From NCBI GenBank assembly GCA_009846685.1, contig VWVY01000001.1:124001-188000 (forward strand): a stretch of DNA of 64,000 bases, given 5' to 3'. This DNA comes from Rhizobiales bacterium SYSU XM002. Lineage in GTDB: Bacteria; Pseudomonadota; Alphaproteobacteria; Rhizobiales; Beijerinckiaceae. Each line of letters opens with the position of its first letter. Positions within the stretch are counted from its first letter, which is position 1. A program made the translations under genes and the position numbers. The notes beneath the pieces are model-generated. The model was not told the origin of the DNA and made no database searches. It worked only from the letters and a program-made list of their open reading frames with translations. Shown one piece after another: positions 9,456-18,990 of the stretch.

Positions 9456-10742
9456 TCAATCGCCCCTGCCGGCACGTTTTTGTTCGACGCAGGCCTCTTC
9501 CAGATCAGGCGCGAGACCCAGCGAGCGGAGATAGCACGGGCGGATCTCGACATTGCGGAAGCGGATCGCCTCCAGATACGCATCGATGATGGCTCGGGCT
9601 TCCTCGCGGGAGAGGTTCGCTTTTTCAAGCGTCGGATCAGGCATTGAGGCAAGGGCCGCAATCTTATCCCACCCTGCCGGCGGGCGGATCGAAGCGATGG
9701 TCGTCGGCGAATTGAGGTTCTTGTAGGTCCAGTAGGACCAGCCCATCCGGTTACGCTCGTTGAGCAGCCGGTACTCGTGGTTCCAGCGGTTGTTGAATTC
9801 GCCCGCTTCGCCCAGCAAGACCGGCACGTTGTTGCGCAGCGAGAAGTTCACGTATTCCTGCACCGCGTCCTGCCGGGTGGATGACCAGAACTGGTGGTAG
9901 ACATAGACAAGGTTGTCCGCGAACGGTCGGCCGAACACGCGGAAATTCTGGTCCCACTGCGCTCCAGCAAGGATGATGATCCGTTTGGGGTCGATCTTGC
10001 GGATGGCTGCCGTCGCCTCCCGGTAGAAGGGTTCGAGCAGCGGATTGAGCGCGTCCTCGTCGTGATAGGTCGAGATCGGTTCGTTGAGAAGTTCGTAAGC
10101 GAGGATCGACGATTCGTTGCGATAGCGCCGGGCGATCTCCTGCCAGAAGGCGATGGTGCGCTGCCAGTCCCGCCGGACGTAGAACATCAGCGGGAATCCG
10201 GTGCCGTCGTCGTGGTTGATGCCGGTTTGCCCGCCCGGTGCGGCGTGAAGATCGAGGATGACGCGCAGGCCATGCCGTCGGCTCCAGCCGATGAAGCGGT
10301 CGAGCAGTGTCCAGCCTGGACCTTCAAACCGCACCGGCTCGTCGGACCGGGCAGTAGATGGTTCGGCCATGAAAAGCTTGTAGTGCAGCGGCACGCGCAG
10401 TGTGTTGAACCCGGCGCGGGCGAGGAAGGCCACATCCTCCTCGCCGACATAATCCTCGCGGAAGCGCTGCCAGAAACGCGCGGCGTCTTCCTTCCCCACG
10501 GCGAGTTCGATCAAGGCTTCGATCTCGCGCGGCGAGCGCGCCTTCTTGAACTTGAACATGTAGCCTTCCGGCACCAGCCAATTGCCGAGGCCGATGCCCT
10601 TGACGAGAAACACCTCGCCATTGGGATTCACGAGGTCACGGCCGCGCGTCTGGATCAACTCGAGATCGCCGGCTCTTGCAGCCGAAGCGGCCAAGGTGGC
10701 CAGCAAGCCCAAAAGAGCAGAAAAATAGCGGAGAGGGCGCAT
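9456..10742 (-). CDS. Secreted glycoside hydrolase family 5 enzyme
   Basis: This is a 428-residue protein with a signal peptide (MRPLRYFSALLGLLATLAAS, cleavage near AARA). The GH5 barrel shows RVPLHY, DLHAAPGGQ, the acid/base glutamate E221 in LLNEP and the nucleophile E312 in LLGEAGEF. Family members hydrolyse beta-1,4- or beta-1,3-glucans and related chains. It is expected in the periplasm or outside the cell. Its position next to a cyclic beta-glucan synthesis locus suggests glucan remodelling, but that is inference. It is divergent from the GntP-type permease. Confidence 0.88.
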   Translation of the reverse strand: MRPLRYFSALLGLLATLAASAARAGDLELIQTRGRDLVNPNGEVFLVKGIGLGNWLVPEGYMFKFKKARSPREIEALIELAVGKEDAARFWQRFREDYVGEEDVAFLARAGFNTLRVPLHYKLFMAEPSTARSDEPVRFEGPGWTLLDRFIGWSRRHGLRVILDLHAAPGGQTGINHDDGTGFPLMFYVRRDWQRTIAFWQEIARRYRNESSILAYELLNEPISTYHDEDALNPLLEPFYREATAAIRKIDPKRIIILAGAQWDQNFRVFGRPFADNLVYVYHQFWSSTRQDAVQEYVNFSLRNNVPVLLGEAGEFNNRWNHEYRLLNERNRMGWSYWTYKNLNSPTTIASIRPPAGWDKIAALASMPDPTLEKANLSREEARAIIDAYLEAIRFRNVEIRPCYLRSLGLAPDLEEACVEQKRAGRGD

Positions 10743-10832
10743 CGCGTTATTCCGGTTATCTCGTCCCCGCCCTAGGCTTCTCCCGCGCCGGGGTCAATGC
10801 TAAGAGCCACGCGCTTCAGTCAGGGGTGCCGC

Positions 10833-12137
10833 GTGCAGGAATCGAGAGCCTTCATTGTCATCGCCGCCGTGGCGCTGGTCGCCGCGCTGGTGTCTCGGTT
10901 CCGTATCCTCCCGTTCCTGCTGCCCATCCTCGCCGCTGCGGTGTTTGGGGTCACGACCGGCACTGATCTTTCGTGGATCGCGCGGAATTTCCATCTCGGT
11001 TTCACCCAGACGCTGGGCGCGGCCGGTCTTGCGGTGGTCGTCGGTGTGATTGTCGCATATCTGGCGGCGGAGAGTGGCGCACTGGCGGCATGGCGTGCGC
11101 GCCTTTCCGAAAAGGGCAGGGTGGCGACGGTCTATCTCAGCGCGGCATTTGCCGGGTTGGGCGGCAATGCGATTTCTGCGCTGGCGATCCTCGCCCCGCC
11201 GCTCGGCTTGATCGAGGGCGCGAAGACCCGCGTGTCGCTCCGGTCCTCGCTGATCGTCAATGCCATGCAGGGGGCGGTTCTGCCCGCGCCTCTGCCGATC
11301 GCGGCGTTGGCGATTCTCGGCGCGGACTGGAAGCTCGTGCTCGGCCTCGGTCTTCCGCTGGCGCTGATACAGATCGGGCTGGCCTTCTGGCTGACGAGGC
11401 GCGTTCCCGAACAATCTGCAACGAACGATCTGCAGGAGACAGCGCCCAACCGACGTGCGGCAATCGGTCTCGCGCTGGCCATGATCGTCCTGATCGGCAT
11501 GTTGATCCTCAACGCCTTCGGGCAAATTCCAAGCGAGCCGCTCGGCAGCGCCAACGCCCGCGAGCGCATTCTGCGGCTTGGCCTGCCGGTGATGCTGCTC
11601 GGGGCCGGGGCACTTGCAGTGCTGATGTTCGCAGGGGCCGGCCATGCCCGGCGGGCGGTCGAGGAGGGCGGGACGATCGCCCGCGCGCTCGTGGCCTCGG
11701 CCGGTATTCTGTTCGCGGTCGGTGCCGCGGGAGGCTTCCAGATGGTGCTGCATACCGACGGGGTCGCGAACCTCGTGATCGAGCACATCGGCAGCCTGCC
11801 ATCACGCCTCGGCCTTGCCATCCCGTTCATGATCGCGCTGGTTGGTCGGGCGCTGCAAGGCTCGGCCCTGACTGCAGCGATCACAGCGGCCGGACTGGTT
11901 ATCCCGATCCTTGCGCCATTGGGGCTTGACGATCCGATGGGGCGGGCGGTTGCCGCGCTCGCGATCTCGACCGGTGCAATGGCGACGCCACACATCAACG
12001 ACGGATTTTTCTGGCTCGCCTGCCAGCAAACGGGACTTCGTGCGCATCAGGGATTACGCTGGTTGACCGGCGTAACCTTGCTGCAGGCGCTTTTCGGCCT
12101 CGCGTTTCTTGTTCTTTGCCAGATTGTCGTACCCTGA
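10833..12137 (+). CDS. GntP-family permease
   Basis: This is an integral membrane protein of about 434 residues with many hydrophobic segments. The C-terminal ALQGSALTAAITAAG and HINDGFFWL match the GntP gluconate/organic-acid:proton symporter family. I favour the GTG at 10833 with CAGGGG upstream; an ATG at 10797 is possible. No sugar-acid kinase or dehydratase lies next to it, so the substrate is open. Confidence 0.75.
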   Translation: MQESRAFIVIAAVALVAALVSRFRILPFLLPILAAAVFGVTTGTDLSWIARNFHLGFTQTLGAAGLAVVVGVIVAYLAAESGALAAWRARLSEKGRVATVYLSAAFAGLGGNAISALAILAPPLGLIEGAKTRVSLRSSLIVNAMQGAVLPAPLPIAALAILGADWKLVLGLGLPLALIQIGLAFWLTRRVPEQSATNDLQETAPNRRAAIGLALAMIVLIGMLILNAFGQIPSEPLGSANARERILRLGLPVMLLGAGALAVLMFAGAGHARRAVEEGGTIARALVASAGILFAVGAAGGFQMVLHTDGVANLVIEHIGSLPSRLGLAIPFMIALVGRALQGSALTAAITAAGLVIPILAPLGLDDPMGRAVAALAISTGAMATPHINDGFFWLACQQTGLRAHQGLRWLTGVTLLQALFGLAFLVLCQIVVP

Positions 12138-12559
12138 CCGGACGGAAACGACTGCTCACGACCGATGTGAACAATCGATAACAGTTCCACTATTTAGAGA
12201 AAAAAGCGTCAACGCCGGCTTATCTTTCATCACAAGGGTGGTGCTTCTTGCATTTTGTGGTGCGGCAGTGGAGCAGACTGGTGCTATTTCAGGTGGTCCA
12301 GTCATAGCACTCAGAACAACTTTGCATAGCTCCCGACAGCATTACGCATAGCGGCATGGCATCGAAGTTGCTTTCCCCTTTTCTTGGGAGACGCTGCGTC
12401 GTGATCTTTTTTTGATTGGGCAGAGTTTGTTCATCTGCCAGTCGGGTTCGGCATGGCATAGCGTCGCTCAATGGCTGTTTTGCTGCACTGCATTATGGCC
12501 GAAGTGCCGACCCGGTCGGGCGGTGCTGTGCAACAAACTGGTCAAAGCGAACACTCACC
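12138..12559. other. Non-coding gap upstream of the glucan synthase gene
   Basis: This stretch of 422 bases is less GC-rich than its neighbours. The short reading frames on both strands lack ribosome-binding sites and recognisable protein features. It contains a T7 run at 12407-12413 but no convincing stem before it. It probably carries the promoter and a long leader for the glucan synthase gene; no specific element could be named. Confidence 0.5.
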
Positions 12560-15373
12560 GTGAGTACTCATCGCCTCTCCCGCCTGTTCCTGCGCCTGGC
12601 TCTTGTCCTTGCGCTTGTCGTTGGCGCCGTTCATGCCGGTCTCTGGCTCTGGATGCAGGACCAGCGCACCGCGGCCGACTTCTACGGAAAGCTGCCGAGC
12701 CTCTCCTACACGGCTTTCGAAGGGAAGAAGCGCGAGCGCGGTGATGGTTATGCGCCGACGGTCGAGCAGCTCCGGGCGGATTTCCGCGCACTGGCGCCGG
12801 TCACCCGGGCGATCCGTACCTACACCTCCACCGAGGGGAGCGATCTCATCCCCGGCGTCGCGGCCGAATTTGGTCTGAATGTCACGGTCGGCGCCTGGTT
12901 GGACAGCAACCCCGAGCGTAACAGCCGCGAACTCGAGAGCGTGATCGCGCTGGCCAAGGCCAATCCCAACGTCATCGGCATCTATGTCGGTAACGAATTG
13001 AACGTCCGCGCCGACGTGCCGCTCCTGCGCGGCGAGACTCTGACCGAACAGGAAAAGGCCGCGCTCGCCTCGAAGGAGAAGAAGGCCATCGAGCGCGTCA
13101 CCGTCGATCGCCTGATCAAGGTGATCCGCGAGGTCCGCGCCCGGACCGGCGGCAAGGTCAAGCTCTCTACCGGTGAAATCTACAACGTCTGGCTCGATTA
13201 TCCCGAGCTGGTCGATGCCGTCGATTACATCGCGATCCACGTCCTCCCGTACTGGGAAGGCACGACCGTCGATCGTGCGGTGGACAGCACCATCGAGATC
13301 TACAACAAGGTCAAGGCGGCCTATCCGCACAAGCATGTGAAGATTTCGGAATTCGGCTGGCCGAGCGCGGGTTACAACCGCCACGGCGCCGTGCCGGGCC
13401 GTCTCGAACAGGCGCAGGTCATCCGCGACTTCGCCGTCCGCGCCGAGGCGCTGAACATCGACTACAACGTGATCGAAGCTTACGACCAGCCGTGGAAGAC
13501 CTTCGAAGGCGGCGTGGGTCCGTACTGGGGCGTGCTCAACACTGCCCGTGAGCTGAAGTTCGACTGGACCGGTCCGATCGTCGACAAGAGCCACCGCATG
13601 GCGGCGGCGGTCGCGGTTGTTCTCGGCTTCCTCCTCGCGATGGCGCTGATGATCCGTCAGGGGTTGACCCCGGCGCGGTTGACGTTTGGGCAGGGCATCG
13701 TCCTTGCCGTCGCCGGCAACATTGTCGGTGCCTGGATCGCCTGGGTCATGCGCTACTGGACCGACCACTACCTCGTCGTCGGTGCGACCATCGCCTATGT
13801 CGTCGGTCTCGTGCTGCTCGTCCCGCTGATGCTGGTCGCGCTCAATCTCGTCACGGAGACCGCGCAGTTCTGGCTCGGCCGCTCGCCGCGCCGGCTCCTG
13901 ACGCCGGGCAAGCTCGCCCGCACCGGCGCCGCACCGAAGGTTTCGATCCATATCCCGGCTTGCCGCGAACCGGCGCCGATGCTGATCGAAACACTGAACT
14001 CGGTCGCCGCGCTCGACTATCCGAACTTCGAGTGCATCGTGCTCGTCAACAATACGCCCGATCCGGCGATGTGGATGCCGGTCGAGGCACATTGCCAGCT
14101 CCTCGGCGAGCGCTTCAAGTTCGTCAACGCGGGCAAGATCGCCGGCTTCAAGGCCTGCGCGCTCAACATCGCGCTCGACCACACCGCGCCGGACGCGGAA
14201 ATCATCGGCGTCATTGATGCGGACTACGTGCTCCAGAGCGACTGGCTCAAGGATCTCGTGCCCGCTTTCGCGGATCCGGGCGTCGGCCTCGTACAGGCGC
14301 CGCAGGATCACCGCGACGCCGACCGTTCGGCCATGCACCGCGCGATGAACAACGAATATGCCGGCTTCTTCGATATCGGCATGGTCTCGCGCAACGAGGC
14401 CAACGCGATCATCACCCACGGCACCATGTGCCTCGTGCGTCGCAAGGCGATCGCGGAAGCGGGCGGCTGGTCCGACGACACGATCTGCGAGGATACCGAT
14501 CTCGGCCTCACGATCCTCGAAAAGGGCTGGCGCCAGCACTACACCAATCGCCGCTATGGCCACGGTCTGCTGCCGAACTCGTTCCGCGACTACAAGAAGC
14601 AGCGTCATCGCTGGGCATCGGGTGGCATGCAGATTGTCCACAAGCACTGGCGTGCCCTGTTCTCGCGCGACAACGAACTCACGGCGCAGCAGCGCGGCGT
14701 GTTCGCGGCGGGCTGGCTCTCGTGGATGGGCAACGAGGCGGTCGGCGTGCTGATCGCGCTCCTCAACATCGTCTGGACGCCGGTGGTGGTCTTCGCGTCG
14801 ATCGCGGTGCCGGACAAGATCCTGACGCTGCCGATCCTGCTGATGCTTGGCATCTCGTTCATGCACTTCGCGCTGCTTTATCGCCGCTGCGTCGGCATGA
14901 AGCCCAAGGACATGGCGCTGGCGCTGATCGGCCACATGTCACTGCAGTGGACCATCGCCAAGGCGGTCGGCTCGTCGCTGAAGATGCGCCACCTCGTCTT
15001 CAACCGCACCGACAAGGGCGGCAAGGCGGCGGCGGATGCCTTCCCGGCGCGCGAGGAAGCGGTGATCGGTTCGCTCCTGCTCGGTTCGGCGCTGCTCGTC
15101 CATATGACGAACTACACCCAGATCCGCGAGCTTTCGCTCTTCGCGATCGTCATGGTGGTGCAGAGCCTGCCGTTCGTCTTCGCGGTGGTGCTCGCGCTGA
15201 TGGAACGCCTGCCGCAGACCGCGCTCCAGCCCGCAACGGTCGGCGAGGCCGCTGCGGTCGAGACGCCGAACCTGCCGGTCATCATGGGTGTCTGGCCCGC
15301 GCCGATCCAGGTCGGCCCGGCGCCGCTCGTCAGCTCCGCCAACGAAGCCGAACCGGTCCGTAAGAGCGGTTGA
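12560..15373 (+). CDS. ndvB: GH17-GT2 fusion, cyclic beta-glucan synthase (NdvB-like)
   Basis: This is an inner-membrane protein of about 937 residues starting at the GTG at 12560, close in size to the roughly 102-kDa NdvB of Bradyrhizobium. An N-terminal membrane anchor is followed by a periplasmic GH17 domain with acid/base E146 (VGNEL) and nucleophile E264 (SEFGWPSAG). After membrane segments comes a GT2 domain with DAD at 553-555, the ED pair at 644-645 and QRHRW at 681-685, then more membrane segments. The GT2 part would polymerise UDP-glucose and the GH17 part would transfer or close beta-1,3-glucan chains. Products are probably osmoregulated periplasmic glucans. Confidence 0.85.
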   Translation: MSTHRLSRLFLRLALVLALVVGAVHAGLWLWMQDQRTAADFYGKLPSLSYTAFEGKKRERGDGYAPTVEQLRADFRALAPVTRAIRTYTSTEGSDLIPGVAAEFGLNVTVGAWLDSNPERNSRELESVIALAKANPNVIGIYVGNELNVRADVPLLRGETLTEQEKAALASKEKKAIERVTVDRLIKVIREVRARTGGKVKLSTGEIYNVWLDYPELVDAVDYIAIHVLPYWEGTTVDRAVDSTIEIYNKVKAAYPHKHVKISEFGWPSAGYNRHGAVPGRLEQAQVIRDFAVRAEALNIDYNVIEAYDQPWKTFEGGVGPYWGVLNTARELKFDWTGPIVDKSHRMAAAVAVVLGFLLAMALMIRQGLTPARLTFGQGIVLAVAGNIVGAWIAWVMRYWTDHYLVVGATIAYVVGLVLLVPLMLVALNLVTETAQFWLGRSPRRLLTPGKLARTGAAPKVSIHIPACREPAPMLIETLNSVAALDYPNFECIVLVNNTPDPAMWMPVEAHCQLLGERFKFVNAGKIAGFKACALNIALDHTAPDAEIIGVIDADYVLQSDWLKDLVPAFADPGVGLVQAPQDHRDADRSAMHRAMNNEYAGFFDIGMVSRNEANAIITHGTMCLVRRKAIAEAGGWSDDTICEDTDLGLTILEKGWRQHYTNRRYGHGLLPNSFRDYKKQRHRWASGGMQIVHKHWRALFSRDNELTAQQRGVFAAGWLSWMGNEAVGVLIALLNIVWTPVVVFASIAVPDKILTLPILLMLGISFMHFALLYRRCVGMKPKDMALALIGHMSLQWTIAKAVGSSLKMRHLVFNRTDKGGKAAADAFPAREEAVIGSLLLGSALLVHMTNYTQIRELSLFAIVMVVQSLPFVFAVVLALMERLPQTALQPATVGEAAAVETPNLPVIMGVWPAPIQVGPAPLVSSANEAEPVRKSG

Positions 15374-15741
15374 TGCTGGCCCTGACCCAACGCCACATGC
15401 TGCCGCGCTTCTTCGCGGCAGCGGTTCTGGTGATCGCGGCGTCGATGGCGCTGCGATACCTTTATATTGACAATGACGGCGTTCGAACCTTCTGCGACGG
15501 CGACCCGCGCAACTGGATTTGCACCCTGCGTGGCAAGATGTCTTTCATCCTGCGGCATCCCGCGATTGGTTGGGGCATCTTCGCTCTGACGCTGGCGTCC
15601 ATCATCCGACCCTTCGCATGGCTGACGGGCGCCGCCTGCCTCGCGCTCGCGGCCGGCCTCGTGCTCTATCAGGCCGATCTCGCCTCCGGAGCGGCGGCGT
15701 TGCTGCTGCTGGGCTTTGTTATTCGCCTGCCGGCTCGCTAG
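15373..15741 (+). CDS. Small membrane protein of the glucan locus
   Basis: This is a protein of about 122 residues with two to three hydrophobic helices and a Cys-containing loop (TFCDGDPRNWICTLRG). Its ATG overlaps the TGA of the glucan synthase gene by one base (TGATG), so translation is coupled and it likely works with NdvB. No family was recognised. The role is unknown. Confidence 0.75.
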   Translation: MLALTQRHMLPRFFAAAVLVIAASMALRYLYIDNDGVRTFCDGDPRNWICTLRGKMSFILRHPAIGWGIFALTLASIIRPFAWLTGAACLALAAGLVLYQADLASGAAALLLLGFVIRLPAR

Positions 15742-15753
15742 AGCCTTCCGAGC

Positions 15754-17343
15754 TCAGGCTGGCTTCTGCTTCAGCAGCAGTGCCGCGCCGCCGATCAGCG
15801 TTGCGACAAACCAGAGCGCCTGCCAGTTCTCGTAACCCTCGCGGAAGGCGATGAAGAGCGCTGTCGCGCCGAGCCCGGCTGCGAGCCAGCGCGGGGCCGT
15901 CCTTACGTCGGACAGGCCTTCGCGGAACACCAGCAGGAGAAGCGGCACGGCACCGATCGTCAGCGTCGCTCCGGGAAAGTCGCGATAGCGCGGATCGAAA
16001 GCCATCGCCAGCGCGGCCTGAATGGCGAAAAAGAGGAACGCCGCGAGCAGGATATCGAGCATAACCGATTCAAAAGATGAAGTCGCGGATTCTCGGGTTC
16101 CGAGCCGCGTGAGGCTCGGCGCCGGGCTGTCCGCCATGATGGCGATGACACCGACGACGGCGATTGCTCCCATCATGACCGCACGGAGTGAGGAGAAGGC
16201 CCAATCGAGCGAGGTCAGGCTCTCAAGCACGAGCTTCTCGATCATCAGTCCGACGAGCGCGCCGGCGACAAGCGCGGTTGCGGCCACCGGCAGCCAGCGC
16301 GACAGGCCGCCGGTGTTCCGGCGGATCGCAACCGCCAGCGCGAGTGCGAACAGCAGAACGGCAAAGCCTGCGCCCGCACCGGCCTGAACCTTCCAGTGCG
16401 GGTGATCGGAGACGGGTTGGCCGGGCATGTATTTCGGGCTTTCAGCGCCGGCGGCGAAGAGACCCCAGTAGCCGCCGACCGTGCCTTCGGATTTCCGCTT
16501 CCACGGCTGGTCTGTCACCTCGATCCAGTTGAACTTGTAGCCGCCCTCGCGCGCATAACGCGTCACATCGCTGAGGAGCCGCGCCTGGTTGGATAGCGAG
16601 GGCAGCGCACCTTCGCGCATTCGCCCCGCCGTCGGCCAGCCGACCTCGCCGATCAGGATTTCCTTGCCGGGGAAGCTCTTGCGGACGCCTTTGACCGTCT
16701 CGTCGATATGCGCCGCCGCCTTGTCGGCCGCGATCGGGATATCCTCCCAGTAGGGCAGGGTGTGGATGGTGACGAAATCGACCAGATCGGCGAGTTCCTT
16801 GTTCTTGAGCCAGAACTCCCAGACATCGGCGTAGGTCACCGGCACGGAAACGCGCGATTTCACTTCCCGGATGAATTCCGCCAGTACGGCGGGCGACTGG
16901 TCGCGGCGAAGCAGCACCTCGTTGCCGACGATCACGGCGCGGATCGTCTCCGGATAGCGGTTCGCGAAGGCGATCGCTGTTTCCACCTGCACGCGGTTGC
17001 GCATCTCGTCATCGCCGATCCAGATGCCAAGATAGATCTTCATGCCGAGCTGTCTGGCAATCGGCGGGACGTATTGTCCGCCGAAATCGGTCGCATAGGT
17101 GCGCACGCAATCCGTCACCTTGCGGATCGCCTTCATATCTTCCTCGACCTGCTCGTAGGGAATGCGGGTCGTGATGTCGAACGGGCTCTGCCCGTCGCGG
17201 AACGGCGCGAACGAGACGCAGTGGATCGGCGGATCGCCGATCGCGACCTGTCCCGGCACGGAGATGGGCCGGCCCATGAAGGCCCAGAACCCGGCGATGA
17301 GGGCGAGCACGAGGCAGAGCAGCAGGGCAGGAAGACGCATCAT
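15754..17343 (-). CDS. ndvC: GH17 beta-1,3-glucan transferase with membrane region (NdvC-like)
   Basis: This is a 529-residue protein with an N-terminal signal anchor, a periplasmic GH17 domain (acid/base E142 in IVGNEV, nucleophile E233 in IGEVGWPT) and a C-terminal block of several membrane segments. Size and architecture match Bradyrhizobium NdvC, needed for beta-1,6 branching of cyclic glucans. It converges on the NdvB genes with only about a dozen bases between the stops, and has its own promoter region upstream. The gene symbol is by similarity of layout, not by alignment. Confidence 0.75.
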   Translation of the reverse strand: MMRLPALLLCLVLALIAGFWAFMGRPISVPGQVAIGDPPIHCVSFAPFRDGQSPFDITTRIPYEQVEEDMKAIRKVTDCVRTYATDFGGQYVPPIARQLGMKIYLGIWIGDDEMRNRVQVETAIAFANRYPETIRAVIVGNEVLLRRDQSPAVLAEFIREVKSRVSVPVTYADVWEFWLKNKELADLVDFVTIHTLPYWEDIPIAADKAAAHIDETVKGVRKSFPGKEILIGEVGWPTAGRMREGALPSLSNQARLLSDVTRYAREGGYKFNWIEVTDQPWKRKSEGTVGGYWGLFAAGAESPKYMPGQPVSDHPHWKVQAGAGAGFAVLLFALALAVAIRRNTGGLSRWLPVAATALVAGALVGLMIEKLVLESLTSLDWAFSSLRAVMMGAIAVVGVIAIMADSPAPSLTRLGTRESATSSFESVMLDILLAAFLFFAIQAALAMAFDPRYRDFPGATLTIGAVPLLLLVFREGLSDVRTAPRWLAAGLGATALFIAFREGYENWQALWFVATLIGGAALLLKQKPA

Positions 17344-17540
17344 GGGGGCAATCGGAAACGTTTGAAGATGAAAGGCAATTGGCGGAACAATCGGCCCTAT
17401 CGCTTCTCACACCCGGCGCGGTAATTCAACGGCTTTCGGGCTCGGCCGGAAATCCGTTTCGAATCGCCGCACTTCGTGGATAGGGTGGTGCCTGAAAGCG
17501 GCGAACTGTTCGCGTCCGGGGGAAATACAGAGGTCAACCA

Positions 17541-18890
17541 ATGAACTTGCACAGAATGCTCCTTGAGCGCGAGGCAGCCGGACGGCCGGTTACGGTCGGC
17601 ATCGTCGGCGCCGGAAAGTTCGGCACGATGTATCTCAGCCAGGCGCGGTTGACGGCGGGCATCCATATCGTCGCGGTGGCCGATCTCAACGTTGCGCGCG
17701 CGCGCTCGCAACTCGCGATGGCCTGCTGGCCGGCAGACCGCTACGACGCAACGTCCTACGATGACGCGCTGAAGACCGGCAAGACACTGGTGACCGAGGA
17801 TGCTGAGGCGATGATCCGTCATCCGGCGATCGAGGTCATCGTCGAGGCGACGGGCGATCCGAAGACTGGTATCCATCTTTGCCAATATGCGATCCGCAAC
17901 GGCAAGCATATCGTGATGGTCAATGTCGAAGCCGATGCGGTCGCCGGCCCGCTGCTGGCACGCCAGGCGCGTGAGGCGGGGGTCGTCTATTCTCTCGCAT
18001 GGGGCGATCAGCCGGCGATGATCTGTGAGCAGGTCGATTGGGCGCGGGCGAACGGGTTCAACGTCGTCGCGGCAGGGAAGGGCACACGCTACCACCCGAC
18101 CTATCACCAGTCGACGCCGGATACCGTCTGGGACATTCTCGCCAAGTATCTCAAGATCGAGAACCGTGCCGCCATCAACCCGAAGATGTTCAATTCCTTC
18201 GTCGACGGCACCAAGTCCGGTATCGAGATGACGGCGGTGTGCAACGCGACTGGCCTGCATTCGCAGCCCGAGGGGCTCTCGTTTCCGCCTGCGACCCGTT
18301 TCGAGCACGCTGAAATCTGCAAGCCGCGCGCGGATGGCGGCGTGCTCTCCGGCAAGGGCGTTACCGAGGTGACCTCCTCGGTCTATCGCGACGGCACCGA
18401 AGTGCCGCACAATCTCGTCATGGGCGTCTATGTCGTGTTCGAGAGCGAGAGCGCCTACTCGCAGCAATGCATCCGCGAATACAATTGCTTGCCGGACTCC
18501 ACCGGCAAGTATTCTGCGCTCTATCGCCCGACGCATATGATCGGCCTTGAACTCGGAATTTCGGTTGCAAGCGCGGCCTTGCGCAAGGAACCGACCGGCG
18601 TGCCGATCTGCTTCAATTCGGACGTGATCGCGACGGCCAAACGCGCGCTCAAGGCCGGCGAGATGCTCGACGGCGAAGGTGGGTTCTGCGTTTGGGGTAA
18701 GCAGACTCCGGCGAGAGACTCGCTGGAGAAGGGCTATCTGCCACTCGGTCTCGCCCATCAGGTCCGGCTGAAGAACGACATCGCCGAAGGGCAGCGCCTG
18801 ACCTGGACTGATGTGGACTATGATCCGGATGACAGTGCGGTGAAGGTCCGCCGCGAGATGGAGGCGATGTTCGCTCGCCCGAACAGCTAG
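17541..18890 (+). CDS. NAD(P)-dependent oxidoreductase with SAF-type C-terminal domain
   Basis: This is a 449-residue protein of the homoserine-dehydrogenase-like Rossmann group. The dinucleotide motif VGIVGAGKFGT lies near residue 24, followed by a dehydrogenase-type core (VIVEATGDPKTG, GKHIVMVNVEADA). The C-terminal part (ALKAGEMLDGEGG to AEGQRLTWTDVDYD) has the look of an SAF domain. The substrate is not known; homologues often accompany sugar-acid or polyol catabolism. It stands alone here, with a promoter gap shared with the divergent ndvC-like gene. Confidence 0.75.
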   Translation: MNLHRMLLEREAAGRPVTVGIVGAGKFGTMYLSQARLTAGIHIVAVADLNVARARSQLAMACWPADRYDATSYDDALKTGKTLVTEDAEAMIRHPAIEVIVEATGDPKTGIHLCQYAIRNGKHIVMVNVEADAVAGPLLARQAREAGVVYSLAWGDQPAMICEQVDWARANGFNVVAAGKGTRYHPTYHQSTPDTVWDILAKYLKIENRAAINPKMFNSFVDGTKSGIEMTAVCNATGLHSQPEGLSFPPATRFEHAEICKPRADGGVLSGKGVTEVTSSVYRDGTEVPHNLVMGVYVVFESESAYSQQCIREYNCLPDSTGKYSALYRPTHMIGLELGISVASAALRKEPTGVPICFNSDVIATAKRALKAGEMLDGEGGFCVWGKQTPARDSLEKGYLPLGLAHQVRLKNDIAEGQRLTWTDVDYDPDDSAVKVRREMEAMFARPNS

Positions 18891-18990
18891 AGCATTTTCC
18901 GATCAAGTGGATGCCGGTTGATCGAAAGAAAATGCGACAAAACAGGAAGATGGAGCGGATGATCTGATTCAATCAGATCAAATTCCGCTC
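18891..18990. repeat. Rhizobial-type intergenic mosaic palindrome
   Basis: About 100 bases between two convergent genes contain a near-perfect hairpin: GAGCGGA (18953-18959) pairs with TCCGCTC (18984-18990), and TGATCTGATT (18960-18969) pairs with AATCAGATCA (18971-18980) around one central base. Upstream GATCAA and TTGATC also pair. Such modules look like the dispersed palindromic elements of rhizobial genomes. No second copy was seen in this window. It could also end transcription from both sides. Confidence 0.65.

Noticed and set aside
12109-12351. A short plus-strand frame in the gap before the glucan synthase gene
   Set aside because: It starts inside the GntP-type gene, lacks a ribosome-binding site and resembles no known protein.
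12542-14935. A 797-codon open frame antisense to the glucan synthase gene
   Set aside because: It mirrors the real gene, is rich in Arg, Asp and His, has no domain motif and reflects high GC at third codon positions.
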